The notes: a model not told the origin generated them from the sequence alone. A DNA stretch of 43,307 bases from Microcaldota archaeon (GCA_014727925.1 WJMN01000008.1:1-43307), one strand, 5' to 3'; shown: positions 1 to 9,841, counted from the first letter of the stretch. A program made the numbers and translations.

Positions 1-186
1 CGCGATAACTTTTACAACACAATAGTCGACAATAGCGAGACGTACACATACACTCCAGGCAAGGATTCACAACATCCTGAAGTCGGGAAAACATTCAATC
101 CGGACTCCTCCCTCCTGGTTGCTGTTTCTCCGGAATTCAGGGACATGGGAAAGGCCGTGAGGAACAAACTGACTGGAAAGCGGTGA
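1..186 (+). CDS. C-terminal fragment of an unidentified protein (…RDNFYNTIVDNSETYTYTPGKDSQHPEVGKTFNPDSSLLVAVSPEFRDMGKAVRNKLTGKR-stop)
   Basis: Open frame from base 1 to TGA at 184-186; truncated by the left window edge; not in the ORF track. Confidence 0.5.
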   Translation, partial: RDNFYNTIVDNSETYTYTPGKDSQHPEVGKTFNPDSSLLVAVSPEFRDMGKAVRNKLTGKR

Positions 187-261
187 TAGCACAACATCTG
201 CCTGCGCACCCCGCAGGCATAAATTTTTAATCCACCTCTTCTCTATTATTCATGTGGTTTT

Positions 262-1575
262 ATGGCAGTTTCACCGCTCGATTCGCGCTACAAAACGGAG
301 ATGACACCTGTTTTTGATGAGGAGAACAAGCTCCGCAAATGGATGGAAGTAGAGGTTGCGCTTGCAAAGGCCCATGCCCTCCTCGGCCATATTCCTGAAG
401 AAGCTCCCGGGGCCATAGAGGCAGGAATGGAAAAAGTAAAAGTTGAGCGTGCCCAGGAAATAGAAGCCGAAATCCACCATGACCTGATGGCGATGGTCCG
501 CGCACTCTCTGAGCAGAGCGGGGAATACGGAGGCTACATCCACATCGGAGCAACAAGTTATGATATTGAGGACACTGCAACTGCACTGATTTTCAGGGAG
601 GCAATTGAGGTCCTAGAAAACCGCCTCAAAACCCTGAACTCAAAACTCAAAACCCTTGCAAAAGCGCACAAGAAAACAGTGTGCATAGGAAGAACACACG
701 GCCAGCACGCCAACCCCACCACTTATGGAATGAAGTTTGCAGTTTATTACCAGGAAATAAAGAGGAACCTAAAGCGCCTAGAAGAGGCAAAGGAAACCAT
801 TTCAGTGGGGAAGATGAGCGGGGCAACCGGCACGATGGCTGCATTCGGCAGGGAAGGAATTCAGATGCAGGAGCTTGTGATGGAGGAGCTGGATTTGAAA
901 CCCGCAAAAATCTCCACCCAGGTAATCCAAAGAGACAGGCATGCGCAGGTGCTCTGCACCCTTGGAATAATCGCAGGCACCCTAGAAAAAATGGCAAAAG
1001 AAATCCGCAACCTCTCCCGGCCGGAGATGGGCGAGCTTTCCGAACCCTTCGGGAAAAAACAGGTTGGCTCCTCCACCATGCCGCACAAGCGCAACCCGCA
1101 TAAGTCCGAGAGAATCTGTTCGCTTGCAAGAGTAGTGCGGGCAAACGTGCAGACTGCGCTGGAGAATATCCCCCTAGAGCACGAGCGAGACCTCACCAAT
1201 TCTGCAAACGAGCGCTTTATTTTTCCAGAAAGCTTCATAGTTACGGATTACATGGCAAAACAGATGGCAGCAATTCTTGAAGGCCTGGAATTCTATTCCG
1301 AAAACATCCAGCGCAACCTTGAGCTCACTAAGGGCCTGGTAATGGCCGAGCGCGTAATGATGGCACTGGTGGAAAAAGGCATGAGCAGGCAGGAAGCCCA
1401 CGAAGCAGTACGCGAAGTAGCCCAAAAAGCATTTAGGGAAAAGAAGTCCCTCAGGGAAGCCCTTTCGGAAAGCGAAGCGGGAAAGCAGTTCAGCGAAAAG
1501 GAGCTAGATGGGCTTATGGACCCCTCAACCTATCTGGGAAAAGCAGAAGAAATAGTGGATTCCGCTCTCGACTAA
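262..1575 (+). CDS. purB: Adenylosuccinate lyase
   Basis: 437 aa; fumarase/aspartase superfamily signature GSSTMPHKRNP; N-terminal SPLDSRYKTEM typical of PurB. Confidence 0.95.
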   Translation: MAVSPLDSRYKTEMTPVFDEENKLRKWMEVEVALAKAHALLGHIPEEAPGAIEAGMEKVKVERAQEIEAEIHHDLMAMVRALSEQSGEYGGYIHIGATSYDIEDTATALIFREAIEVLENRLKTLNSKLKTLAKAHKKTVCIGRTHGQHANPTTYGMKFAVYYQEIKRNLKRLEEAKETISVGKMSGATGTMAAFGREGIQMQELVMEELDLKPAKISTQVIQRDRHAQVLCTLGIIAGTLEKMAKEIRNLSRPEMGELSEPFGKKQVGSSTMPHKRNPHKSERICSLARVVRANVQTALENIPLEHERDLTNSANERFIFPESFIVTDYMAKQMAAILEGLEFYSENIQRNLELTKGLVMAERVMMALVEKGMSRQEAHEAVREVAQKAFREKKSLREALSESEAGKQFSEKELDGLMDPSTYLGKAEEIVDSALD

Positions 1576-1641
1576 ATCCCTCTCCTTTCTTTTCAATATA
1601 TTTATAAAGCTTAAACGAAATACCCAGAGTGGTGTGACTGA

Positions 1642-2457
1642 ATGGCTACCCTATCTGCCAAGCAACTGATGTATGGTTCTATCGGCCTTGCTTTCCTCGG
1701 GGCAATACTTGCCCTGAGCTCAAGCGCCAGCGGGATTCTGGGAATAATCGGAGGCCTTTTTGCAGGACTGGGGGGACTGGGCGCAGTGGTTTTCTTCAAG
1801 TATGGATATCTTGTGGTTCCCCTGATTACAAAATGGCAGAAAATAGTGATGGTCACCGATACCGGATATGAGATTCCGCCCTCCCAGGATGTAATCATAA
1901 AAAAGGTAGGAAACGAGTATTATGCATCCGCTTTTCTTTCAGTAAAGATTTTTGAGTCTGCAACCGAGAGGGGTCCGGAGCAGAATGTTGCCTACAACAA
2001 ATACTTTGAAAGGGCAATTTCCAACATGAGATATGTCGTGAAAATCTGCTATCTCCTCTATGCAGAAGATGTTGCGGAAAAGAGAAGGACAATTGAAACA
2101 AGGAAGGCAGAGTCCCAGCTGCGGCTTGCAAGGGAAAGAGACAAGGCAGACCCGGACGTACTGAAGATGGACAAGTATGAGAGGGAGATAGGGATGTGGG
2201 ACAACCAGCTCCAGCGCCTGATAAAGGGGGTGAGGCCCATGGGCGTGCTTGCCTATGCAATGACTTCTGCCACAGGGGTTTCAAAGGAGGCGGCTGTTGC
2301 CACTTTGAGGGCCCAGGTAAGGGAGCTTAAGGTAACGCTCCAGAATGCCCTCAATGTCCAGGTAGAGCAGCTTACTGCAGATGAAATGAAGAAGTGCTTC
2401 GAATGGGAGTACGCATTCCCTTCAGGGCCAAAGGAACTGGAGGAAAACATATTGTGA
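1642..2457 (+). CDS. Membrane protein: two N-terminal TM segments followed by a VirB4 N-terminal-domain-like region
   Basis: 271 aa; hydrophobic segments at about residues 10-55; C-terminal pattern …LQNALNVQVEQLTADEMKKCFEWEYAFP resembles the end of VirB4/TraC N-terminal domains; directly upstream of a VirB4-like ATPase. Confidence 0.55.
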   Translation: MATLSAKQLMYGSIGLAFLGAILALSSSASGILGIIGGLFAGLGGLGAVVFFKYGYLVVPLITKWQKIVMVTDTGYEIPPSQDVIIKKVGNEYYASAFLSVKIFESATERGPEQNVAYNKYFERAISNMRYVVKICYLLYAEDVAEKRRTIETRKAESQLRLARERDKADPDVLKMDKYEREIGMWDNQLQRLIKGVRPMGVLAYAMTSATGVSKEAAVATLRAQVRELKVTLQNALNVQVEQLTADEMKKCFEWEYAFPSGPKELEENIL

Positions 2458-2466
2458 GGGGATGAT

Positions 2467-4044
2467 GTGGGAAGGCTCTCAATAAGCAAGGTGCCCAACA
2501 ACGACATATCAAGCAGGAATATCCTTGTCCATCCCCCGGAGCCCCCGATGGAGGTGCTCTGCAAGGACCCGGCACAGGGAATTTATGTGGGCAGGACAAA
2601 GATGCTCAACGTTCCTTTTTACTGGACCTACAAAGAGGTCACCAACCCCCATCTTGCAGTGGTGGGGATAACCGGCTCAGGAAAATCCTACTTCATAAAA
2701 ACATTCCTTACCCGCGCTTCCTTCGTCTGGAACTCAAATGCCCTGATAATAGACTGGGCAGGAGAATACAAGCAATGGGTAAGGATGACCGGGGGAAAGG
2801 TTGTTTCCCTTGGAAAGGGCTCTTATCTGAACCTCCTTGACCTTGGGGGAATGAAGCCCTATGACCGCATAAAGCAGGTAATGCGCACGATAGGGATACT
2901 CACCAACATAGACCAGTACCCTGAGCAGAAGCGCCTTACTGAGCAGGCAATTGAAAAGGCCTACAAGGATAACAAGTTCAGGATGGATGAGAGGGAGCAG
3001 AGGGATGAGCTTGGAAGGCCTCTCCAGGCACCCACACTCAAGGACGTTATGACCATCCTGGAAGAAAGATCCTCCATGGGGACATACGAGTTCCCTGCAG
3101 AGCTTGAGAATGCAATATACCGGCTGAAGCAGTTTACCAAGCCGGGAGAGGACTTCTTTGCCCAGCAGAGCACAATCAGCCTTACCGAGCTTACAGAATC
3201 AGGCCTGGTTGCCCTGGACCTTTCAGGGCTCCCGGACGAGCGCTTCCGCGCCCTTGGCGCCCTTGCCATGCTCCAGTTCATAAAGGAGAGGATGAGGGCC
3301 ACAGGCTGGGCCACGGAAAAGGGGCTCCGCCTGATTGTTGTGCTAGATGAGGCCTGGAAAATCGGGAAAGATGAAAACAGCGATGTTGTGATGATAGTCA
3401 GGGAAGGAAGGAAATACAACTTCGGCCTTATTGTGGCTTCACAGAACCCCACAGACATTGCAGAGGCGATTTTCTCAAATGTGGGGACAACATTCATACT
3501 AAAAATCAAGTTTGAAAAGTTCCTGAATTATATACAGGGTACTCTCAATTTCAGCGAATACATGAGGGACGCAATCGCAAAGTTCGGAGTCGGGGAGACC
3601 GCGGTAAACATGGCGTTTTCCAGCGCAAACCCCTACCCCTCCACCTTCCTCATAGACAAGATTGAAGGGGAGGAGCCGATGAGGGAATTTTTCCTGGACC
3701 TCAGCAAGGTCCTTACAAAAGAGCAGAAGGAGGAGATGGACGTGGCAAGAAGTGTTTCATTTAAAAAAGACAGTTTGAGGAGGCGGCTCAGGGAGTTCGG
3801 GCTAAGCGAAGGCCGCATTGAGGACGTGGTGCGTCTTTTTGACCAGAAGAGCAGGCACATGGATATTGCTTCTTTTATAATCCTGCTTGAGCGCTTTGGG
3901 GTTGAAAGGTCAAATATAACTATGTTCCTTAAGGAAATAGGGATTGAGGACACTACAGTGATAAACATATTTACCCTCGCAGACAAGCGAAAGGCAGATG
4001 TGATGGACAGGGACATAACCCAGGTTATCCTAGAGGAGGGGTAG
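2467..4044 (+). CDS. VirB4/HerA-family (DUF87-like) ATPase
   Basis: 525 aa; Walker A GITGSGKS, Walker B LRLIVVLDEAWKI, ASQNPTDI motif; GTG start. Confidence 0.85.
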   Translation: MGRLSISKVPNNDISSRNILVHPPEPPMEVLCKDPAQGIYVGRTKMLNVPFYWTYKEVTNPHLAVVGITGSGKSYFIKTFLTRASFVWNSNALIIDWAGEYKQWVRMTGGKVVSLGKGSYLNLLDLGGMKPYDRIKQVMRTIGILTNIDQYPEQKRLTEQAIEKAYKDNKFRMDEREQRDELGRPLQAPTLKDVMTILEERSSMGTYEFPAELENAIYRLKQFTKPGEDFFAQQSTISLTELTESGLVALDLSGLPDERFRALGALAMLQFIKERMRATGWATEKGLRLIVVLDEAWKIGKDENSDVVMIVREGRKYNFGLIVASQNPTDIAEAIFSNVGTTFILKIKFEKFLNYIQGTLNFSEYMRDAIAKFGVGETAVNMAFSSANPYPSTFLIDKIEGEEPMREFFLDLSKVLTKEQKEEMDVARSVSFKKDSLRRRLREFGLSEGRIEDVVRLFDQKSRHMDIASFIILLERFGVERSNITMFLKEIGIEDTTVINIFTLADKRKADVMDRDITQVILEEG

Positions 4045-4045
4045 A

Positions 4046-4513
4046 ATGGCCAGAATGTGCATAATATCCAGGGAAGAAGTTCCTGAGGGAGAAGGAACCC
4101 CCATAAAAGAGGACGCAATAATCCGCACAATAAGGAGGATAAAGGGGAAATTGGGCATACTCCAGAACAACCAGCTGGTTGTTTCGGATGAGCACCTAGA
4201 AGAATACAGGAAAAAGCGGGAAAAATTTGAGAAGATGGCAGTAATCCACACCGCGGTTGCCGCAATTCTCGTGGTAATCCTCACTCTGGGCCCGCTTCTG
4301 CTGGGGGCCCCAATCAACCTGGTAAGCATTTTCTTTGCACTTGTGCTGGGAATAATGATTGCCGCACTTTCCCTGCTAAGCTACGTTCCCGGGCTTGAGG
4401 GGGAGGAAGAGAAAAAAACAAAGAGAACGCCAAAGCAGATTGCAAGGAGCCTTTCTCCTAGGAAAAAGGCAGCGCCACGCCGCCCCAAGGCGAAAAAAGC
4501 AAAGAAGAAGTGA
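4046..4513 (+). CDS. Small membrane protein, two TM segments with a Lys/Arg-rich C-terminal tail
   Basis: 155 aa; hydrophobic stretches around AVIHTAVAAILVVILTLGPLLLGAPINLVSIFFALVLGIMIAAL; basic tail RKKAAPRRPKAKKAKKK. Confidence 0.7.
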   Translation: MARMCIISREEVPEGEGTPIKEDAIIRTIRRIKGKLGILQNNQLVVSDEHLEEYRKKREKFEKMAVIHTAVAAILVVILTLGPLLLGAPINLVSIFFALVLGIMIAALSLLSYVPGLEGEEEKKTKRTPKQIARSLSPRKKAAPRRPKAKKAKKK

Positions 4514-4518
4514 GTTGA

Positions 4519-5247
4519 ATGGTTGAAGATGGAGCACCAGAACCCAAAGTAGATGGCTTCCGGATGACCGCAAAGCTTACCGGAAAGTTTTCTGATGTTG
4601 CAAAGGCCCTCAGCACAATATCTTTCCTCAAGATAGCAAAGGAGAAAGAGGGGGTGGGTGTTGCTTATGTGGAGAGCAGGAGCATAGACAAAACACCCTA
4701 CCTTTTTTCCATGATGAAGTTTAAGAAGGATGAGATAGAGGCAATCTACACAGTCCCGTCCAATGTTTCTCCAACCAAAAGAAAGCTTGATGTGCTTCGC
4801 TACCTGCTCAACATGATAACCCTAATTGAGCCCCATTACGCTATTGACAACAAGGTGGTCTACCAGCTTGTTGAGGAGACCATGAGGCAGATGGAAGATT
4901 ATACCAGCGGAGACTACAAATCCCTATACAAAGAATACGACCAGCTCAAGAGGGAGGTGGAGAACCTTCGCCGCTCTTCTATGATATACCGCAACCAGGT
5001 GAAAAGCCTTTCCAAGGAAAATTATGAGCTGAAAAACGAGAACGATGAGTACAAGGTGAGATTTGAAAAACTCAGGGGAGGGATATCCGACAGTGTCCTG
5101 AGCACAAGAATCCAGAACTGGATAATGGACCATAATGGCTCCATAAACATTGTGGAGTTTGCAAAGTACAACCGGGTTCCTGAGGCCAGGGTGGAAGACG
5201 TTCTGAACCGCCTGGTGAGGCAGGGGTATCTGGAGCAGATTCAGTGA
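4519..5247 (+). CDS. Coiled-coil protein with C-terminal winged-helix-like domain
   Basis: 242 aa; heptad-rich centre (YDQLKREVENLRRSSMIYRNQVKSLSKENYELKNENDEYK) and LSTRIQNWIMDHNGSINIVEFAKYNRVPEARVEDVLNRLVRQGYLEQI. Confidence 0.65.
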   Translation: MVEDGAPEPKVDGFRMTAKLTGKFSDVAKALSTISFLKIAKEKEGVGVAYVESRSIDKTPYLFSMMKFKKDEIEAIYTVPSNVSPTKRKLDVLRYLLNMITLIEPHYAIDNKVVYQLVEETMRQMEDYTSGDYKSLYKEYDQLKREVENLRRSSMIYRNQVKSLSKENYELKNENDEYKVRFEKLRGGISDSVLSTRIQNWIMDHNGSINIVEFAKYNRVPEARVEDVLNRLVRQGYLEQIQ

Positions 5248-5251
5248 GCAT

Positions 5252-7807
5252 ATGGTGGATATAAAGGACTTGAAGATAAAGAAGCGCACCTTCCAGTTTG
5301 ATGTAAAGAGGCGCTATTCAAACGAACTCAAATTCAAGAAGGTGGAAAAGACACCACTTGAGAAAATAAAGGAGTTCCTAGAGTCCTTTAGGAAACCAAA
5401 GGGAGAAGTGGTTCTGGAGGATAAAGAGGAGGAAAAGGAGAAAGGGGGAACTGCTCGGCTTGGGGAAAAGGAGAAAGAAGAGCCCCTGGTAAGCACAAAT
5501 CTCCTCCTGAAGGCAGGAGGAGGCACGATCCTTATTTTCCTTCTCCTGATCTCTGCATTCCTTTTCATACAGTCAGGGGTATATGCACAGGAAGTGGTTG
5601 TGAATCCCCCCGATTCCCAGGCAATCCATTCCGAAGTCATTGCTTATGACATACTTACTGCAAGCCAGGAGGAAAATCCCCGGGACCCGACACATACAGC
5701 ATTTGTGAGGATGGAGCTGCAGGGGGAAAAAACCGCAACAATTCCCATATCCCTTGAGGCCTACAACCGCGTGGTGCCCTCCTCTGTCTATGTTTTGCGC
5801 AGCCACCGCTACCAGGCAGAAACCTACCCCGAATTCCTCAATTCATTTAAGCAACGGATGTTCCACTGGGACATTCCGGTAAACGAGATAGGTATGGGTG
5901 AGCTGGCCACTCTTCCCTCACAATCCCTGGTTGTGGTGCCCAGCGGATACATACCCCAGCAGATGCTTTCAGGCAGCGGCACACGCATAACCGACCTCCT
6001 TGATAGGGGGGCAACAGTTGTGTATGTGGGCCAGCCCTTTTTCCGGATGTTCAATGAGCAGGGCGCAGTTGTTTCATCAAACCCTGCCGCACTTGACCCG
6101 ATGCGCGTTACTTTTGACGAGAGCACCCAGCTGGTTTCTACCAATAACCTGAGCATGGGCAGCCCGCTATATGCACTTGGGGGAGGTTCCATGATTTGGG
6201 GCTCAGTAAGCTCAGTTTCATATGGGGAGGGATACCTGATTGCATTCCCCCAGACGCTTGACGGCGGCTGGGCCAGCGGTGAAGAAGCAGCCGCCGATAT
6301 TTACCGCCTCATAGTGGAGATGCCCTGGATTTCCCCGGCAGGGAGCGCTTCATCAGAAATTGGGGTTTCCACGAACCTCACAGTGGCAGAGCTTTACACC
6401 AGCGTGTTTGAAGGAGACCGCAAGTATTTGCGGGTATATGGATTTGATGAAGAGAGCGGGACCGGATTCAATGAGGTAATTTATGCAAAGAAGAGCACAA
6501 AGGGGGAGATATACACAGAAGGCCACGATATTGTCCCCGGCGGGCTCGGCCCAACGGAAATGGACATAATGGCAGACCTGCGAGAAGAAGGCGGGGAGGC
6601 AAGGCTCTTTCTTGTAATTACCCATATTGGGGAAGAAGTAGACAGGACCCCGGTTGCCACCACCAAGGTAGCCCTGAATTCCCAGCCAACATTCCCTTAC
6701 GAATTTCTCCTTCCCAGCGGAAACTACGTACTCAACATAATGGATACTGAGGACAACAGGTATGCACGTTCATACATGCGGGTAGGCACGCTGGATATTG
6801 TGCAGGGCTCCCACGCTATATCCACAGACACATACAGGTTCTCATTTTACCTAGATGGGCAGCGTGTGCCGGTTTCAGGAAGCGTTTATGTGAATGGAGA
6901 CCCGTCTAATGCACGGGAGTTTGAAAATACAGAGTCAATTGAGCTTGAGGCCTCCAGAATGGTCGGGGGGCCCCTTGAGGGGAACCAGGAGCACACTTTC
7001 ACTTTTGAGCTGGGCGATTTCCAGTTTACTGAAACTGTGTATAAGCGCGCACCATCATCAATATTTGATGAGCCTCTGTTTGTGGCCGCCGGAATAATCG
7101 GGATAATTGCACTTGGGATTGGCTTCCTTTTTGCAAGGAAAACCGAAACCATGTATGGCTTGGATATCCCTGACTTCCCTCCGCAGACAACAAATAAAAT
7201 CCCCATGAAAAAGGAAACCCTCCTTAAAATCTTCACCAAGCTCAATGAAAAGTACAAATGGAAGCACACCCCCCTCACACTGAGCGAGATAAAGAGCGGC
7301 TTCCGGGGAATGCTACATGAAGGAAAGCCGATTTTCATAAGCGATTACAATCTTGAGTACCTGCTTCTCCGCCTGATAGGGATGGGAGAAGTAAAGAAGG
7401 AGATAAAGTATTATGGGCTCACATCCTGGGAAGAAGATACAGGATACAGCATGAGATACCTTGCTTTCTTCCGGAAGCTGAGGGACATCTGCATAAACAA
7501 CGCGGTTCCCTTTACCCATTTTGAAAAATCGGAGAATTATGATTCTAGGATAACAATTCTCGGCCAGAAGATTTTCGTGCATCTTTATGATGAGCCGGGA
7601 AGGGTGATACCGAATGCACTTTCCTCCCTTGGAAAAGGCCTTAACATAATTCTATTTGAAGAGGAGGCGGAAAAGAGCGAATTCTACGAATACCTTTCCA
7701 GCGGCTACCAGGGAGGAACCATCCTCAAACTTGAGATACAGGCAGGCTCGGTTCTCCTCAAGACCTTTAGGGAATTTGAAGAGATGGTCAAGGAGATGAA
7801 GGTTTAG
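5252..7807 (+). CDS. Large membrane protein: basic cytosolic N-terminus, TM, roughly 500-aa predicted ectodomain, second TM, cytosolic C-terminal domain
   Basis: 851 aa; TM-like LLLKAGGGTILIFLLLISAFLFIQSGVYA and LFVAAGIIGIIALGIGFLFA. Confidence 0.7.
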   Translation: MVDIKDLKIKKRTFQFDVKRRYSNELKFKKVEKTPLEKIKEFLESFRKPKGEVVLEDKEEEKEKGGTARLGEKEKEEPLVSTNLLLKAGGGTILIFLLLISAFLFIQSGVYAQEVVVNPPDSQAIHSEVIAYDILTASQEENPRDPTHTAFVRMELQGEKTATIPISLEAYNRVVPSSVYVLRSHRYQAETYPEFLNSFKQRMFHWDIPVNEIGMGELATLPSQSLVVVPSGYIPQQMLSGSGTRITDLLDRGATVVYVGQPFFRMFNEQGAVVSSNPAALDPMRVTFDESTQLVSTNNLSMGSPLYALGGGSMIWGSVSSVSYGEGYLIAFPQTLDGGWASGEEAAADIYRLIVEMPWISPAGSASSEIGVSTNLTVAELYTSVFEGDRKYLRVYGFDEESGTGFNEVIYAKKSTKGEIYTEGHDIVPGGLGPTEMDIMADLREEGGEARLFLVITHIGEEVDRTPVATTKVALNSQPTFPYEFLLPSGNYVLNIMDTEDNRYARSYMRVGTLDIVQGSHAISTDTYRFSFYLDGQRVPVSGSVYVNGDPSNAREFENTESIELEASRMVGGPLEGNQEHTFTFELGDFQFTETVYKRAPSSIFDEPLFVAAGIIGIIALGIGFLFARKTETMYGLDIPDFPPQTTNKIPMKKETLLKIFTKLNEKYKWKHTPLTLSEIKSGFRGMLHEGKPIFISDYNLEYLLLRLIGMGEVKKEIKYYGLTSWEEDTGYSMRYLAFFRKLRDICINNAVPFTHFEKSENYDSRITILGQKIFVHLYDEPGRVIPNALSSLGKGLNIILFEEEAEKSEFYEYLSSGYQGGTILKLEIQAGSVLLKTFREFEEMVKEMKV

Positions 7808-8960
7808 GGGCCTGTTTCCCATCGTTTTTATCCAGGATTTTGCCATAAAGCTCAACAAGCGCCTCAACACGCTTGTCCGCATCATATTCCCTGGCTATTG
7901 TCTTGCACTTCTCCCCCATTCCCTTCCCGTTTTCAAGAGCAAGCAGCAGTTTTTCCCTAAAATCAACCTCTTCTTTGAACAGGTATCCTGTTTCCCCGTC
8001 TTTTATGAAATCAGATGAGCCGGATTTCTCAGGCGCAACAACCGGGAGCCCCGCAGCCATTGCCTCAAGCGCCACAAGCCCCTGTGTGTCAAAGTATGAG
8101 GGGAATGCAAATGCATCTGCAGCACCATAATAGTCCGGAAGCTCCTTTTTGGGCACAAAGCCTGTAAATATGAAGTATTCCTCCAGGCCCCTGAGCGCCA
8201 CAAGGTTCTTGTAATACTCATCTGCAGGCCCTTTCCCCACAATTACAAACACCACGTTTGATTTCTTGTTTATGATGGACTGGGCCTCATTTATCAGCAG
8301 CTCAAGGTTCTTTTCTTTCACCACTCTCCCCACATGGAGCACGATTTTTTTCTTCCCAAGCTTGTGTTTTTTCCTTATCCACTCCCCATCTCCCTTTGAG
8401 TACGTACGGTAATTTATTCCAGCCGGCATTACAGTTATGTTTGGGATGCTGTGTGTTTCCAGGATTTTTTTGGTGAATTCGCTGGGCACAAGGACCTTGT
8501 CAAAAAACCTGTAATACCACCTTAGGTATTTCCATGAAACATCCTCAAGGAATTTCTGCATATCCTCACGGGTTGTAATGTAGTGGGTTGCGCTGGGCAC
8601 CATGGTGTGGAAAGAAGCTATGCAGGGCTTTTTCAGGGTCCTCGCACAGTCCACAGCCGCAAGGCCGGTCGTTGCTATGCCATGTGAGTGTATCAGGTCA
8701 ACGTCCATTTCCTTAAGCAGTTTCCGGGCAGAGCGGAAAGGGAACAGGGCAAGGCGGTAATCGGGGTACGGCTTGAATGAAGCCGAAGTGAAATAGTATA
8801 CTTTCTCATCCTTGTTTTCCTCTTTCTGCTTTTTCGTGCCAGGAGTGAGTATGAAAACTTCATGCCCTCTTTTCTCCAGCCCCTTCCTATAGTTGAGTAT
8901 GGCGGTTACTACCCCATCGTTGTTTGGCAGGTAGGTATCTGTAAAGTATGCTATTTTCAT
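7788..8960 (-). CDS. GT4-family glycosyltransferase
   Basis: 390 aa; DTYLPNNDGV N-terminus, HSHG, KNLELLI, and FPSYFDTQGLVALEAMAAGLPVVA signature. Confidence 0.9.
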   Translation of the reverse strand: MKIAYFTDTYLPNNDGVVTAILNYRKGLEKRGHEVFILTPGTKKQKEENKDEKVYYFTSASFKPYPDYRLALFPFRSARKLLKEMDVDLIHSHGIATTGLAAVDCARTLKKPCIASFHTMVPSATHYITTREDMQKFLEDVSWKYLRWYYRFFDKVLVPSEFTKKILETHSIPNITVMPAGINYRTYSKGDGEWIRKKHKLGKKKIVLHVGRVVKEKNLELLINEAQSIINKKSNVVFVIVGKGPADEYYKNLVALRGLEEYFIFTGFVPKKELPDYYGAADAFAFPSYFDTQGLVALEAMAAGLPVVAPEKSGSSDFIKDGETGYLFKEEVDFREKLLLALENGKGMGEKCKTIAREYDADKRVEALVELYGKILDKNDGKQAPKPSSP

Positions 8961-9814
8961 TCTTTTTCCATCCCCGGGATTTTTTCAAGGTGTTTTTTGA
9001 TTGATACTTTTGAAACTTCAGTAGGTATGGTGTCTGAAACAAATACTTCTCCGGACTCCCGCAGCTTCTCTAGGGAATTTTTGAGAAAGAACCCGTGCGA
9101 TGCAGTGCACACTACCCTTTCTGCCCCCCCTCTTTTCACATTTTCTACTGCCCTGAGCATTGTTCCTCCGGTTGAAATCATGTCATCTATTATAAGCACC
9201 GGCTTCCCGGAAACATCATTCTCCATCTTAACTTCCTTTATCTCCCGGTATGCCTCCTTTCCTTCCCGGTAATCTCCCCTCTCCTTTTTCATGCTGCTGC
9301 CTCCGAATTCCTCTACCAGGTAGTTTGCCCCTTCATCCGGGCTCATTATTTCCAGCTCCTCGCCGGCAATTTCCCTGGCTTTTTCAACCAGGTTGCGGTT
9401 TAGGGAGAGATTCATTATCTTCAGGCCCCCATACTCAAATTCACCTTCTTTCTTGATAAAATGGCAGTCAAATGTCACCAGCAGGTCCACCCCCTCCCTC
9501 TTCAGCAGGTTGCAGAGCACCTTTGCGCTTTTTATTTCTCCTTCTTTAAACACCTTGTCCTGCCGTGAGTATGGGAGGTAGGGAACAACAAGGGTTATGC
9601 TTTTTGGGCTCTGCTCCCGTATTGCCCGCAGCGCAAGCAGGGTCTGGAATATAGAGGAGTCCTGCTCAGGGTAAAGCCGGTTAAGCAGAAGCACGTCCTT
9701 TCCCCTGGCTTCCCCGGCAGAGGGGACTCTCACGTAGCTATCTCCATCGGGGAACGTCTTTATTTCCACGTTTGGCTCGTACAAGTCTGAAAAGGAGGGG
9801 CAGACAAATCTCAT
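8957..9814 (-). CDS. prs: Ribose-phosphate pyrophosphokinase (PRPP synthetase)
   Basis: 285 aa; PRPP-binding motif VLIIDDMISTGGTM, YLPYSRQDK, FPDGDSYVRV. Confidence 0.93.
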   Translation of the reverse strand: MRFVCPSFSDLYEPNVEIKTFPDGDSYVRVPSAGEARGKDVLLLNRLYPEQDSSIFQTLLALRAIREQSPKSITLVVPYLPYSRQDKVFKEGEIKSAKVLCNLLKREGVDLLVTFDCHFIKKEGEFEYGGLKIMNLSLNRNLVEKAREIAGEELEIMSPDEGANYLVEEFGGSSMKKERGDYREGKEAYREIKEVKMENDVSGKPVLIIDDMISTGGTMLRAVENVKRGGAERVVCTASHGFFLKNSLEKLRESGEVFVSDTIPTEVSKVSIKKHLEKIPGMEKE

Positions 9815-9841
9815 GGGTTAAAAAAGAAAAGAAATTGTTTT

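Noticed and set aside
647-1144. Antisense ORF inside purB (165 aa), and similar shadow ORFs inside other clear genes
   Set aside because: Fully overlaps a confidently assigned gene; composition is typical of antisense translation.
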